A DNA stretch of 64,000 nucleotides from JBBDXA01 sp040902585 (GTDB lineage Bacteria; Planctomycetota; Phycisphaerae; Phycisphaerales; Phycisphaeraceae), in assembly GCA_040902585.1 (NCBI GenBank), contig JBBDXA010000130.1, forward strand, positions 66,349 to 130,348, in the 5' to 3' direction. A program made the position numbers and the translations under genes. Of the stretch, positions 54,286-63,006 are shown one piece after another (positions within the stretch are counted from its first letter, which is position 1; each line of letters opens with the position of its first letter). The notes under the pieces are model-generated. The model was not told the origin of the DNA. It saw nothing but the letters and a program-made list of their open reading frames with translations, and did no database searches.

Positions 54286-55137
54286 TCAATTGCTCAAGCG
54301 CTCGACGCGCGGACACAGGATCAGCGTCAGAGGAATGCGGCCGCCTCCGGATTTCGCCAGGATGATGCGAGCTTGATCTTCCGTGACTTCGATAGTCACG
54401 ATGGACGACTGCCCGGACGAGCTGCCGTCATCGTCGCGCTGGACCAGCGCGGGGATGGGTGCCATGCTTCCGCCGATCGCCAGAACTTTGAACATGTCGT
54501 CGCTGGTGGGCACAAACTCCGATTCCCACGCTTGCGTTTCATCCGCCAGGTTGGCGGACAGGGCGCTGAGCAGGGCGGCGCTGGGATCCTGATTGTCTGT
54601 CGGCGTTGGCGCAGGGGCGGTTTTTTTCACCGGTCGCGTCGCCAGAATCTTCACCCATTGTCCGGGCGCCAGCAGTCCGGGCAGGGCGCCCGCGCCCGTC
54701 AGGTGAAGCGTCATCGCACGGCGATCGCCCTTGAGCTCAATCTCCGCGGCAATGAGGTCGGCAAAGGTAATGGGCGATCCCGCCGGGACCGCTCGAATCA
54801 GCCGCCGGCCTTCGAGCAGGTCGCGCTCCGCAGGACTGATGCAGCGGCGGATGAAATCACCCATCGTCACCGGAACCTTCAACTCCTCCACGTCGGAGGA
54901 GGAATCCAGATTAGTGTCCTGACCGAGATCGCGGGATGCCACCAGGATCGACATGGTCTCGACGGTCTGACTCGAAGGCCCGGGCGTCTGATTGCCCAGA
55001 AAGACGAACGTGAGAGCCGCGGCAACGAGCCCGGTGGCAACGGCAGCCATCAGCAGGATGCGATGGGACCTGTCGGCTTGATCAGGGCTGCTTGTCAAAT
55101 CGTTGCCCTCAGCAGATGGAAGTGATCGGGCTTGCAT
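54286..55137 (-). CDS. cpaB: Flp pilus assembly protein CpaB/RcpC
   Basis: The ATG at 55137 is chosen over an upstream alternative start. The 283-residue protein has one helix (RILLMAAVATGLVAAALTFVFLG). A SAF-like domain follows with VASRDLGQDTNLDSSSDVEELKVP and LIRAVPAGSPITFADLI. The RcpC domain follows (MTLHLTGAGALPGLLAPGQWVKILATRP, SIVTIEVTEDQARIILAKSGGGRIPLTL). CpaB works beside the secretin in the periplasm. It is the first gene of the minus-strand pilus operon, and a near-consensus promoter lies just upstream. The 125-nt gap to cpaF holds nothing recognisable. Confidence 0.87.
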   Translation of the reverse strand: MQARSLPSAEGNDLTSSPDQADRSHRILLMAAVATGLVAAALTFVFLGNQTPGPSSQTVETMSILVASRDLGQDTNLDSSSDVEELKVPVTMGDFIRRCISPAERDLLEGRRLIRAVPAGSPITFADLIAAEIELKGDRRAMTLHLTGAGALPGLLAPGQWVKILATRPVKKTAPAPTPTDNQDPSAALLSALSANLADETQAWESEFVPTSDDMFKVLAIGGSMAPIPALVQRDDDGSSSGQSSIVTIEVTEDQARIILAKSGGGRIPLTLILCPRVERLSN

Positions 55138-55157
55138 CACAAAGATGCATGATCCCG

Positions 55158-55185
55158 ATGATATCGCAGCGCGAAGAAGTGTCAA
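55158..55185 (-). promoter_or_regulatory. Near-consensus sigma-70 promoter of the pilus operon
   Basis: TTGACA at 55180-55185 and TATCAT at 55158-55163 are 16 bp apart, reading toward cpaB. A transcript would start near 55151 and leave a leader of about 14 nt. It is the clearest promoter in the window. Confidence 0.7.
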
Positions 55186-55292
55186 TCAAAAGGTGCGTGG
55201 TCCAAGGCGGTTCGAATCAGACCGAATCGCGGTGGACCCAACAGCGTGAAGCGAACTCAAAGTGAACAGAATTCCGGTGGACACTTTTCTGA

Positions 55293-55321
55293 TTGACTCG
55301 GCCCGCGCGCCCTGTTACCGT
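55293..55321 (+). promoter_or_regulatory. Possible promoter of the lipoprotein/pilin arm
   Basis: TTGACT at 55293-55298 and TACCGT at 55316-55321 are 17 bp apart, reading toward the lipoprotein gene at 55385. The -10 is weak. Confidence 0.4.
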
Positions 55322-55384
55322 AATCGTGGAAAGAAGGTTTGTGTCATCATCTTCATCGTTATTCAATCCATCGGAGGCTTCTCA

Positions 55385-56047
55385 ATGTTGAAATATGCCC
55401 CTGTCCTACTCGTGTGCGGATTCTTCCTCGGCGGATGCAACACGCCTCCGCCTCCCGCGGGGAACACCGGCGGCCGCATCGATCCCTATCGCACGCTGCC
55501 CAGTGAAGTCGGCTCCGGTCAGGCCAGTATGACAGCGATGCTCGAACTGACTGACAAGACCGCCCAGAGCCTGGCCCGCGAGATCGCGGATATCCCCGAG
55601 TTCAACGATCCCAAGCACATGGTCGTCCTGGCCATGGGTACGCTTCAGAACAAGACGACGGGTACATCCACCGGCGACTTCGAGTTGATCCAGGCGCGGC
55701 TGCGCGGGCAGCTTTTCAAGAGCAAGTACATCCGACGCGACCGGATTCTCTTCGTCGAAAGTCTGGACCGCGCTAAGGCCGAGTGGGATCGCAATCACCC
55801 CGCACCGGCTGCACCGCCGCGACGACCGCCCGTGGACGTCGGCGATGACGCGCCCCAGCCCGCGCCGGCTCAGCCGGTCGGTCCGAATGTTTATGATCCG
55901 AACTATACCTATGTGCTCCAGGGCGATTTCTACGAATCAGTCCGCGCCGGCAAGAGCGTGTATTACTTCGTTTTCAAGATCACCAACAACCAGACGCGCG
56001 TGACGGTCTTCGAAGAAAACACGCTCGAATCGCAGTTGCGCAGGTGA
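55385..56047 (+). CDS. LpoB-like lipoprotein
   Basis: The ATG at 55385 follows GGAGG and begins a lipoprotein signal (MLKYAPVLLVCGFFLGGCNTPPPP, lipobox LGGC). The 220-residue protein has a proline-rich linker and then MVVLAMGTLQNKTTGTSTGDFEL, LRGQLFKSKYIRRDRILFVES and YTYVLQGDFYE. This is the layout of LpoB-type proteins, outer-membrane activators of a penicillin-binding protein in E. coli. A further Pro-rich segment interrupts the domain. A second similar lipoprotein and a YcfL-like lipoprotein follow, and in E. coli ycfL and lpoB are neighbours. Confidence 0.7.
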   Translation: MLKYAPVLLVCGFFLGGCNTPPPPAGNTGGRIDPYRTLPSEVGSGQASMTAMLELTDKTAQSLAREIADIPEFNDPKHMVVLAMGTLQNKTTGTSTGDFELIQARLRGQLFKSKYIRRDRILFVESLDRAKAEWDRNHPAPAAPPRRPPVDVGDDAPQPAPAQPVGPNVYDPNYTYVLQGDFYESVRAGKSVYYFVFKITNNQTRVTVFEENTLESQLRR

Positions 56048-56238
56048 TTACATCGCCGGGGAGTCGCCGCTGATGGAGTGCGCTCGCGTCGGTGCTGGGA
56101 CATTGCGCCTTCGGCGGTCGGCATTTCCGGCAACGGCGCGTCATGGTCTCAGCGCGGATGATGAAACTTCTTTGCGATGGGCTGCTCGTTCTTACCTTAT
56201 CCGTGTTCCATTTACTCGAACTCTTGAGCGGAGACACG

Positions 56239-56808
56239 ATGGGCGCACTTACAAGAATTCTGCTGGTCCTTTCGGTTTCGATGGCCATTGGATGCGAGTC
56301 GCCTCCTCAAACCAGCGGAATCACTTCGGATGACCTGGACGAGGTTACCGCGCAGATGTCCGCCAAGCTTGCGTCCAGTGATTTCCTGCGCGACCGCAAT
56401 CCGTCGTCGCCGCCCATTCTGATCACCATCAACAAAGTCGAGAACCTCACCAGCGATCTCATTCCCCCCGCCGAGCAGTGGATGCTGATGGCCCGGCTTC
56501 AGGGATCGCTCAACCTCGTTTCCGTTCGCAATCAGAAGAACATTTCCTTTCAGGTTCCGCCCGAGTACGGCCCGCTGATCCGCGATGCCGGCTACAACGA
56601 ACCACTCCCGCATTCGCCGATGTTCACCCACACGATGACCGCCACCTATCGATCCGCGACGCGCACCAAGCGGGAAGACGGGTTTGTCGTCGGGCGAGTC
56701 GATCTGTACCAGATGCAATACAGGATATTCGACGTGACTACCCGTGCGCTGGTGTGGAACGATGAGTTCGCCTACAAGCGCGAAGCTCTGGGTCGCGCGC
56801 AGGATTAG
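56239..56808 (+). CDS. Second LpoB-like lipoprotein
   Basis: The ATG at 56239 follows GGAG with 6 nt spacing and begins MGALTRILLVLSVSMAIGCESPP, a lipoprotein signal with lipobox AIGC. A longer frame includes 49 residues of doubtful sequence. The 189-residue protein has ILITINKVENLTSDLIPPAEQWMLMARLQGSL and YQMQYRIFDVTTRALVWNDEF. These read like the LpoB domain again, with the first strand, the N-x-T region and the closing W strand. Sequence identity to the previous lipoprotein is low, so it is an old paralogue or a parallel recruit. Confidence 0.7.
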   Translation: MGALTRILLVLSVSMAIGCESPPQTSGITSDDLDEVTAQMSAKLASSDFLRDRNPSSPPILITINKVENLTSDLIPPAEQWMLMARLQGSLNLVSVRNQKNISFQVPPEYGPLIRDAGYNEPLPHSPMFTHTMTATYRSATRTKREDGFVVGRVDLYQMQYRIFDVTTRALVWNDEFAYKREALGRAQD

Positions 56809-56880
56809 CCATGAAGCGGTTAATCATTTTCAGGTCGGGTCACGTTTCTTCTGTTTCACAACGTGTGCAAGGGGTAAATC

Positions 56881-58596
56881 ATGAAATCATTTCGCTGGAT
56901 CGCGGTACTGTCGTTTCTGGGCTTCATCGTCGGTCTGACCGGATGCATGGCCAAGCCGGACGTTGAGTTGACCAAGACGTTCCAAACGGGTGAATTCGGC
57001 ACGGCCCGCGCCTACATGGTCGAGAAGACCGCCAAACTCAAAGTCCTTGGCGAGAAGGACAAACCGGATCGCAATTATGGGTTGGAATGGATGCGCACCG
57101 GGATGGTCACGCTCGCTGACGGCTACGCACCGGAAGGCTTCAGCGCATGGGACCGCGTTTACTACATGCTTCGCAAGCAGAATCTGAACAGCAATATCTC
57201 CGATGTCGGCGCGTTCTTCGGCACCCAGGACATGGCCAAGATCTGGAAGGGCGAGCCCTTCGAACAGTCCCTCGCTTACGTCTGCGTGGGCAGCCACTAC
57301 GCCATGCAGGGAAGCTGGGACAACGCCCGCGCCGCGTTCCAGAACTCGACGTTCCCTTTGAAGGCCATCAAGGGGAAGGACGATGCGACCACCAAGAAAG
57401 TTCGCAGCACTCAGGATGTGATTAATGCTTCCAAGAATGTGGATGAGAGTAAGTACTTTGGCAAAGACAATATCCTTGAAGTCGAGACGAACTTTGCCAT
57501 GGGCTACCTGCTTCAAGGCCTGGCGTCGAGGCAGATCGCCATCGCCAACGGCGATGCCAGCATGTTGCAGCAGGCCGGCGAAGCGTTCAACAAGGCGCTG
57601 AAACTGGATCCGGGTCTGTCGGCACTGGTCAATCGCCTCAATGACTCCAGCAGTTACAACACCGTGCTGCTCGTCGACTACGGGCGCGGACCGCAGAAGA
57701 TCGGCACCGGGCCTGACAACTCCATCGCCGCGTTCAAGGCACTGAAAGCCAGCGGCAGCACCGGCGTGTCCGTCGTCAATGGCAGCGAAAGCATTTCATT
57801 CACTCCGATCTGCGATGTCAACGGCATGGCGGTCGATCATCGTTGGAACAATCTCCAGGATATGCGCACCGCGAAGAGCTATCTGGGCACCGGGTTGTTG
57901 GTCGCCGGCGCTGCGACCGCCGCGATAGGACAAAGCCAAGAGACCGCGATCATCGGGCTCATCCTCATGGCAGGCGGCGCGGCCCTGAAAGCCACCGCCT
58001 ATGCCGACACGCGCTACTGCGAAGTCATGCCGCAGCGGTACTATCTGGTCCCCGTCATGATCAAGGGGCCCAATTCGACGATTCGATTGAGTATTGAAGG
58101 AAACACTACCGTTCTCGCGGGGTTGAGTCCGCCTTCATCGCGGCAGGCACAGTTCCGCTACGTGCGACTGCTGACCGGCCCGAATCTGCCGGCCTGGACC
58201 AAGTCGGGACAGATCCTTTACGCCAACGAGCATGCCCCGATGGCCGGTGCCGTCGCGCTGCCTTACATCCTGGGCGGAACCTGCGTGAGCCCGCCTTCGG
58301 CCGCAGCGCTCGCGCGGTATCGGTCAGCCGGTTACCTGCGTGCCATGACTGTTGCGCAGCTTGAAGGGCTGTACCGTCAGGAGGGAATCACCTGGACGAC
58401 GCAGGACACGCAAGGGCAGGTGTGCAAGCATGTGCTTGAAGGCGGCAACTCGCTGGTCTGTCCGCTTCCGGGCACACTCGGTTATGCCCGGTTATTCGGG
58501 CAGCCACATCGTCCTTATTCGCCGAAATCAAAAGAAGTAGCCGACCTGGCAAGATCGTTGGCTCCGCCACCTGCTGAAAAGGCGGCTTCCAGATGA
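56881..58596 (+). CDS. Large lipoprotein, COG3014-like
   Basis: The 571-residue protein starts with a lipoprotein signal (MKSFRWIAVLSFLGFIVGLTGC). The N-terminal half is helical and TPR-like (NYGLEWMRTGMVTLADGYAPEGFSAWDRVYYML, QSLAYVCVGSHYAMQGSWDNARAAFQ, ASMLQQAGEAFNKALKLDPG). A glycine/alanine-rich hydrophobic stretch (GTGLLVAGAATAAIGQSQETAIIGLILMAGGAALKA) lies in the middle, and a beta-rich C-terminal part follows. Proteins of this COG are found next to LpoB-like lipoproteins. It may be part of an outer-membrane lipoprotein complex; function is unknown. Confidence 0.75.
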   Translation: MKSFRWIAVLSFLGFIVGLTGCMAKPDVELTKTFQTGEFGTARAYMVEKTAKLKVLGEKDKPDRNYGLEWMRTGMVTLADGYAPEGFSAWDRVYYMLRKQNLNSNISDVGAFFGTQDMAKIWKGEPFEQSLAYVCVGSHYAMQGSWDNARAAFQNSTFPLKAIKGKDDATTKKVRSTQDVINASKNVDESKYFGKDNILEVETNFAMGYLLQGLASRQIAIANGDASMLQQAGEAFNKALKLDPGLSALVNRLNDSSSYNTVLLVDYGRGPQKIGTGPDNSIAAFKALKASGSTGVSVVNGSESISFTPICDVNGMAVDHRWNNLQDMRTAKSYLGTGLLVAGAATAAIGQSQETAIIGLILMAGGAALKATAYADTRYCEVMPQRYYLVPVMIKGPNSTIRLSIEGNTTVLAGLSPPSSRQAQFRYVRLLTGPNLPAWTKSGQILYANEHAPMAGAVALPYILGGTCVSPPSAAALARYRSAGYLRAMTVAQLEGLYRQEGITWTTQDTQGQVCKHVLEGGNSLVCPLPGTLGYARLFGQPHRPYSPKSKEVADLARSLAPPPAEKAASR

Positions 58597-58715
58597 CGAC
58601 TTCATGCTATCATTCTCTAATTCAGGAATGACAGCCGTGCAAGTACTGCCGCGAGGGGAACCTCGCAAACGACTTGCGTCCTCGTACGATCGACGCCCAA
58701 GGAGTGAACGCAACG

Positions 58716-59153
58716 ATGAAAGCCAATCTGTTTTACTGTGGATTGAAGGGAATTGCCTTTGGATTGATCCTGATGGTTACTGGGTGCAATGATCCAGTGA
58801 AAGCACCTTACGGCGGCCAGGTTGATCTGCTGCCCGCGAGTCAGTATCCAAACATTTCGATTGAGGATCCGATCCTGCAGAAGTGGCTGGTATTCAGCCC
58901 GGCTCGAGTGGAGCCACCCTTCCCTCAGGCGGACCGTCCCGTGACGGTGACCCAGCCGATCCGCAATATTTCGGACCAGGGGGTGGCCGTGCAGTACCGG
59001 TTTGAGTTTTTTGACGCCAACCGCACGCCGATTCGCACCAACACCGACTTCCGGCTGTTGCATCTTCCCCCGCGCACCGAGCTGTTCATGGAAGCCACGG
59101 CGGGTGAAACCACGGCTCGCGAGTGGCGGATCATCATTCGATCCGCGCGGTGA
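58716..59153 (+). CDS. YcfL-like (DUF1425) lipoprotein
   Basis: The ATG at 58716 has AAGGAG upstream and begins a lipoprotein signal (MKANLFYCGLKGIAFGLILMVTGC, lipobox VTGC). The remaining 120 residues have VTVTQPIRNISDQGVAVQYRFEFFDANRTPI and TREWR-like ending, an immunoglobulin-type fold as in YcfL/DUF1425. In E. coli ycfL lies directly beside lpoB, and the same association here strengthens the calls of the lipoproteins upstream. Confidence 0.72.
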   Translation: MKANLFYCGLKGIAFGLILMVTGCNDPVKAPYGGQVDLLPASQYPNISIEDPILQKWLVFSPARVEPPFPQADRPVTVTQPIRNISDQGVAVQYRFEFFDANRTPIRTNTDFRLLHLPPRTELFMEATAGETTAREWRIIIRSAR

Positions 59154-59233
59154 TTCATCGCCGGAGTGGAACCATTCGCTCGCCGTAATGACTTCTCATT
59201 CAATCGCCGAATAACCCTCCGAAAGGGCCTGCA

Positions 59234-61267
59234 ATGAAAATTCGAGTTGCTCTCCTCGCGGCATTACTGCTTGTCGTCGTCGGCCATTCGCCGGCCTCAG
59301 GGCAGGGCAAGGCCCCCCCGCCTCTGGTGAAGCCCCCGCCGCCGCCGCCTCAACCGGCGCAGCCTGACATCAAGAAATTCGAGGAAGCCTACAGCGCGGC
59401 AGGCGATCCGACGATCCAGTTCGCGTCCGGCTTGATCCCCAACTTCGGCCGCGTGGATGTGCCGCAGGTCACCAACGAGTTGATCGAAAAGGTTCAGAGT
59501 GAGATATCGCTCATTTTCCGCAAAGCGAGGGATATTGACCTGGTCGCCAGCGGCGCGGCTGGACATCTGTTCCGGGATGTACGCGAGGCGAAACTCTTCG
59601 AGATGGCTGGCGAAAAAAATGCGCGGGACCTTCTGCTTCAGAAATTCAATTCCGACATCATCATCGTGATCAAGTATTACGATGCCGACAGTTGGCCTTC
59701 GGTCAAAAAGCGCGGGGCGCTGATGGGCGTGCAGATCGAGATGATCGAGCGCAGCCGGGGCAGGCAGATCGGCGGCTACAACTTCGACTGGACGTTCAGC
59801 GCCGATCAGGATCGCATCCGGGAGTACGCCTCAGCCATGTCGCGGCGGATCATCGATCAGTTCGCCGACTGGTACTCGCGCCCGGGTGCCGCCGGTGCGA
59901 CCCGCAAGTTCACCATGAAGGTCGTCAACCTGACGGGGCTGGAACGCGTCAAAGGCGTCGAGACGGCGATGAAGAAGATCCAGGGCGTACAGAAAGTGAA
60001 GTTTTCCGAGTTCACTTCGGACGGCACCGCTTCGGTTGCCATGTTCAACGTGGACTACAGCGGCAGTTCGCTCGACCTGGCGGTCGATCTGCTCACCCGC
60101 GCCCGCGAAGACCTGAAGATGAAGCTCGACGGCATCGATACGTCGAACAACTCGATCGTGCTGGTTGCGGGAAAGGAAGCGGAGATCGAAGTCGTCAGGC
60201 CGGCGACCCGCGCTGAGATTCTCGCCGACCCCGATCATCCGTTGTACAAGCCGACGGTCGAAGCCCTGGTCGCCGAGTACCACCGCCGCGGCTCGCCGCG
60301 CATCGGCATCATCATCAACCGCTCGCTCCGCGAGGACGAAACGAGCGACCCCAAGCTCGCCGATCAGATCAATAAGGCCAACCAGGGCGCTGCCGTGGGG
60401 CAGAATCAGCCGTCCAACGCCGGCAGCGGGTCATTGGTGATCATCAACGTCGGCGGCAAGGACGGCAAAGACTCTTCCCGTCTGGACAACACGTTGCCCG
60501 GTCAGGACAAAACGGCTCCGAATAACCCCGCATCGAAGCAGATCGTCAATGCCGACCTTCTCGATACCCGTCGAATGGAAGATGAGCTGAGCAAGCTGAT
60601 GATCAAGATGGGATTGCGGATTCACGATGCCGACACCGTTCGCGGCCGGCTCCTGGCGCGAGCCACCAACGCCCGCGTGGTCTTCAGCGAGAACGAACTT
60701 CAGTACATGCTCAGTCAGGACGCCAAAGAGGCGGGCCTCGATGTCGTCATCCTCGGCAGCGGCCGCGTGGACAAAAGGTCGGACCGTCCGGGCGGAGCCA
60801 ACGCCGACGGCGCGATCAGCTACACGCTTCGCGCCGTTCGCCTTTCCGACGGACGCACGCTGGGAGCCGAGGGCTTCGCGAGCGACAACTTCGTCGGCTC
60901 CAAGCGCGTCACGGAGCTGACCGTTCGCTTCTTCGCGCAGCACCTGGTGGCCAACCTGATGGAGCAGATGTGGACGACCTGGGAGCCGCCTCAGGAAATG
61001 AGCGTGACCGTCGCCAACGCCAAGACGCAACGCGACGTGATCACCATCATGTCGGTGTTCGAGAAGGAAATCCCCGGCGTGAAGTCGGTGACGTTCCTGA
61101 AGCATCAGGCCGGTGCCGAGGGCGGGATCGGTGAGTTCCGGCTCTCGTATACCACCAGCTACGAAGAGTTCGTGAAGGAAGTGATCGCCCGATCCAAGGA
61201 GTTGCCGTTTGACCTCGACGGTTCGGAGACTCGGCGCGACACCCTGCTGATCAAGATTCGTTCCTGA
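59234..61267 (+). CDS. Secreted protein with duplicated C-terminal-type domain
   Basis: This 677-residue protein has a signal peptide (MKIRVALLAALLLVVVGHSPASGQ) and a proline-rich linker. The first domain, about residues 45-220, has DIIIVIKYYDADSWPSVKKRGALMGVQIEMIERS. A domain at about 223-315 (FTMKVVNLTGLERVKGVETAMKKIQGVQKVKFSEF) is repeated at about 590-677 (MSVTVANAKTQRDVITIMSVFEKEIPGVKSVTFL). Between them is a FlgO/CsgG-like stretch (DLLDTRRMEDELSKLMIKMGLRIHDADTVRG, LDVVILGSGRVDK, GAISYTLRAVRLSDGRTL). It resembles periplasmic assembly factors of surface fibres, and it precedes the pilus ATPase gene. Confidence 0.75.
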   Translation: MKIRVALLAALLLVVVGHSPASGQGKAPPPLVKPPPPPPQPAQPDIKKFEEAYSAAGDPTIQFASGLIPNFGRVDVPQVTNELIEKVQSEISLIFRKARDIDLVASGAAGHLFRDVREAKLFEMAGEKNARDLLLQKFNSDIIIVIKYYDADSWPSVKKRGALMGVQIEMIERSRGRQIGGYNFDWTFSADQDRIREYASAMSRRIIDQFADWYSRPGAAGATRKFTMKVVNLTGLERVKGVETAMKKIQGVQKVKFSEFTSDGTASVAMFNVDYSGSSLDLAVDLLTRAREDLKMKLDGIDTSNNSIVLVAGKEAEIEVVRPATRAEILADPDHPLYKPTVEALVAEYHRRGSPRIGIIINRSLREDETSDPKLADQINKANQGAAVGQNQPSNAGSGSLVIINVGGKDGKDSSRLDNTLPGQDKTAPNNPASKQIVNADLLDTRRMEDELSKLMIKMGLRIHDADTVRGRLLARATNARVVFSENELQYMLSQDAKEAGLDVVILGSGRVDKRSDRPGGANADGAISYTLRAVRLSDGRTLGAEGFASDNFVGSKRVTELTVRFFAQHLVANLMEQMWTTWEPPQEMSVTVANAKTQRDVITIMSVFEKEIPGVKSVTFLKHQAGAEGGIGEFRLSYTTSYEEFVKEVIARSKELPFDLDGSETRRDTLLIKIRS

Positions 61268-61320
61268 ATCCGGGTGATCGAGGGCTGATCGGCTCCGAGT
61301 TCGGCTTTCGCGTCGGCATC

Positions 61321-62511
61321 ATGGATCGGTCGTCGCGGCATTCGCTGTCTGTCTCGAATGGTGATTGCCTGATGCAAACAGCCCCGGCTCAATCCGCCGA
61401 TCACGATGAATCCCTTACGAGGCGTAACGCGTTCGACGCCTCGCTGAAGTATTTCCTGGGGCCGCTGGCCGAGCTTTTTGCCGACGACGCCGTGTCTGAA
61501 ATCATCGTGAACGGCCCAGCGGATGTTTACGTCGAGCGCAACGGACAACTGAAGCGGGCGGACCTGCGGTTCCGGTCCGCACGCGAGCTGCTGGCGGCAG
61601 CGAACAATATCGCCCAGTATGTCGGCGGCACGGTCGATGCCGCTCGTCCGATTCTCGACGGCCGACTCCCCGACGGATCGCGCGTGTGCATCGTGCTCCC
61701 GCCGATTGTGGAGTCCGGCGCAGCCATCAACATCCGCCGCTTCCGCCGCGCCGCCGTTCTGCCTCAGTTCCTGCTCGATGCGGGAGCCGTGACGCCCGCC
61801 GCGATCGAGTTCCTCCTGCTGGCGGTGCGCGCCCATCAGAACATCCTCGTCAGCGGCGGCACGGGCTCAGGCAAGACCACGCTCCTCAATGTCCTGTCCA
61901 CCGCGTTCGGAACGAACGAGCGCATCGTCGTCATCGAAGACACCCGCGAACTTCAGGTGCAGCAGCGGCACGTCGTGCAGATGGAGGCCCGGCCGGCCGA
62001 CGGCGACGGGCGAGGACGTATCACCGTGCGCGATCTCTTCGTCACCTCCCTGCGCATGCGGCCGGATCGAATCATCGTCGGCGAAGTGCGCCGCGAAGAG
62101 GCGATGGATCTGATCCAGGCCATGACCAGCGGCCACCGTGGCTGCATGGCGACGCTTCATGCGTCCACTCCTTCCGACGCGTGTCACCGCCTGGAGACGC
62201 TGGTGCTGATGGCGGGCACCGGCCTGCCCGTGGCGGCCATCCGCAGGCAGATCGCCTCGGCCATCGACTTGATCGTGCAGACTTCCCGCTTGCCCGACGG
62301 CCGACGAATGGTCACGCACATCACCGAAGTCGCCTGCAACGATCAGACGCACACCTACGAGATCAGCGACCTCTTCAGCCTTGCCGACGAGGGCCAGGAT
62401 GGCGCCGGGCAGTTGGTCTGGCGCGATCGCCGCCCGCGGTTCGTCGCCGACCCGCACTGGCGGGTGTTGCGAAAGGAGTCCGGCCGCCCCGAGTTCTTCG
62501 CAAAGGATTGA
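61321..62511 (+). CDS. cpaF: Second Tad pilus ATPase CpaF (no FHA domain)
   Basis: This 396-residue protein (or 379 from an ATG at 61372) has the CpaF core only. EIIVNGPADVYVERNG, LPDGSRVCIVLPPIVESGAAINIRRF and Walker A in SGGTGSGKTTLLNVL come first. EDTRELQVQQRHVVQME, RMRPDRIIVGEVRREEAMDLIQAMTSGHRGCMATLHAS follow. It lies directly before two Flp-like pilin genes, 5 nt from the first, so it is likely the pilus motor dedicated to them. It has no FHA fusion, unlike the copy at 52307-54160. Confidence 0.92.
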   Translation: MDRSSRHSLSVSNGDCLMQTAPAQSADHDESLTRRNAFDASLKYFLGPLAELFADDAVSEIIVNGPADVYVERNGQLKRADLRFRSARELLAAANNIAQYVGGTVDAARPILDGRLPDGSRVCIVLPPIVESGAAINIRRFRRAAVLPQFLLDAGAVTPAAIEFLLLAVRAHQNILVSGGTGSGKTTLLNVLSTAFGTNERIVVIEDTRELQVQQRHVVQMEARPADGDGRGRITVRDLFVTSLRMRPDRIIVGEVRREEAMDLIQAMTSGHRGCMATLHASTPSDACHRLETLVLMAGTGLPVAAIRRQIASAIDLIVQTSRLPDGRRMVTHITEVACNDQTHTYEISDLFSLADEGQDGAGQLVWRDRRPRFVADPHWRVLRKESGRPEFFAKD

Positions 62512-62516
62512 TTGTC

Positions 62517-62699
62517 ATGCCAAATGTGGTAAAATTTCTTGCGAAGTTCCATCGCGACACTCGGGCAGGCGCGATGGAATATATGCTGATTCTCGCAACG
62601 ATCGTGCTGCCCCTGTGGCTGATGTGGCCGGTGTATCATCGCTTCGTCAAGTTGTACGGATACTGGTTTCTGAACCTGGTGAATCTGCCATTTCCGTGA
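62517..62699 (+). CDS. Flp-like prepilin 1 (60 residues)
   Basis: This small gene starts 5 nt after the cpaF stop. The short basic leader (MPNVVKFLAKFHRDTRAG) is followed by AMEYMLILATIVLPLWLM, the Glu-Tyr plus hydrophobic helix of Flp pilins, and a short aromatic tail (LYGYWFLNLVNLPFP). The distance from the Gly to the Glu is shorter than in standard Flp proteins. It would be cleaved by the TadV-like peptidase encoded nearby and assembled as a thin pilus. Confidence 0.75.
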   Translation: MPNVVKFLAKFHRDTRAGAMEYMLILATIVLPLWLMWPVYHRFVKLYGYWFLNLVNLPFP

Positions 62700-62808
62700 C
62701 CTGTCGAGGCACTTGATGTCCGATCACACACCTTGTCGATCTCGAGTAAAAACTCTGACATTGAATACGTCGCAAATGAATTGAGTGACCTAATATAGGA
62801 GAGCCGTC

Positions 62809-63006
62809 ATGAAACGTCGCATTGCCAGCCTGTTTAAGTCGTTCCATGAGAATCAGCGGGGGGACACGGTTCAGTACATTCTCATCATCGCCATCATCGC
62901 TCTTCCCATCATCATCGGGCTCATCGTCTTCCGCGACAAAATCGCCGACATCTTCGGCAGTCGGGTCGAAGAGGTGGAGAACGATGAAGGCAAGGTCTTG
63001 GAGTAA
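62809..63006 (+). CDS. Flp-like prepilin 2 with Gln in place of Glu5
   Basis: This 65-residue protein begins behind AGGAG with good spacing. The leader MKRRIASLFKSFHENQRG is followed by DTVQYILIIAIIALPIII and an acidic tail (EEVENDEGKVLE). It aligns with the preceding pilin without gaps through FH, eight residues and then E/Q-Y. The key Glu is Gln here. Glu5 normally guides N-methylation and subunit packing, so this could be a minor subunit or a variant pilin. Confidence 0.8.
   Translation: MKRRIASLFKSFHENQRGDTVQYILIIAIIALPIIIGLIVFRDKIADIFGSRVEEVENDEGKVLE

Noticed and set aside
62761..62796. Promoter before Flp-like pilin 2
   Set aside because: TAATAT is present, but a start from it would cut off the AGGAG ribosome site and no -35 is at the right distance.
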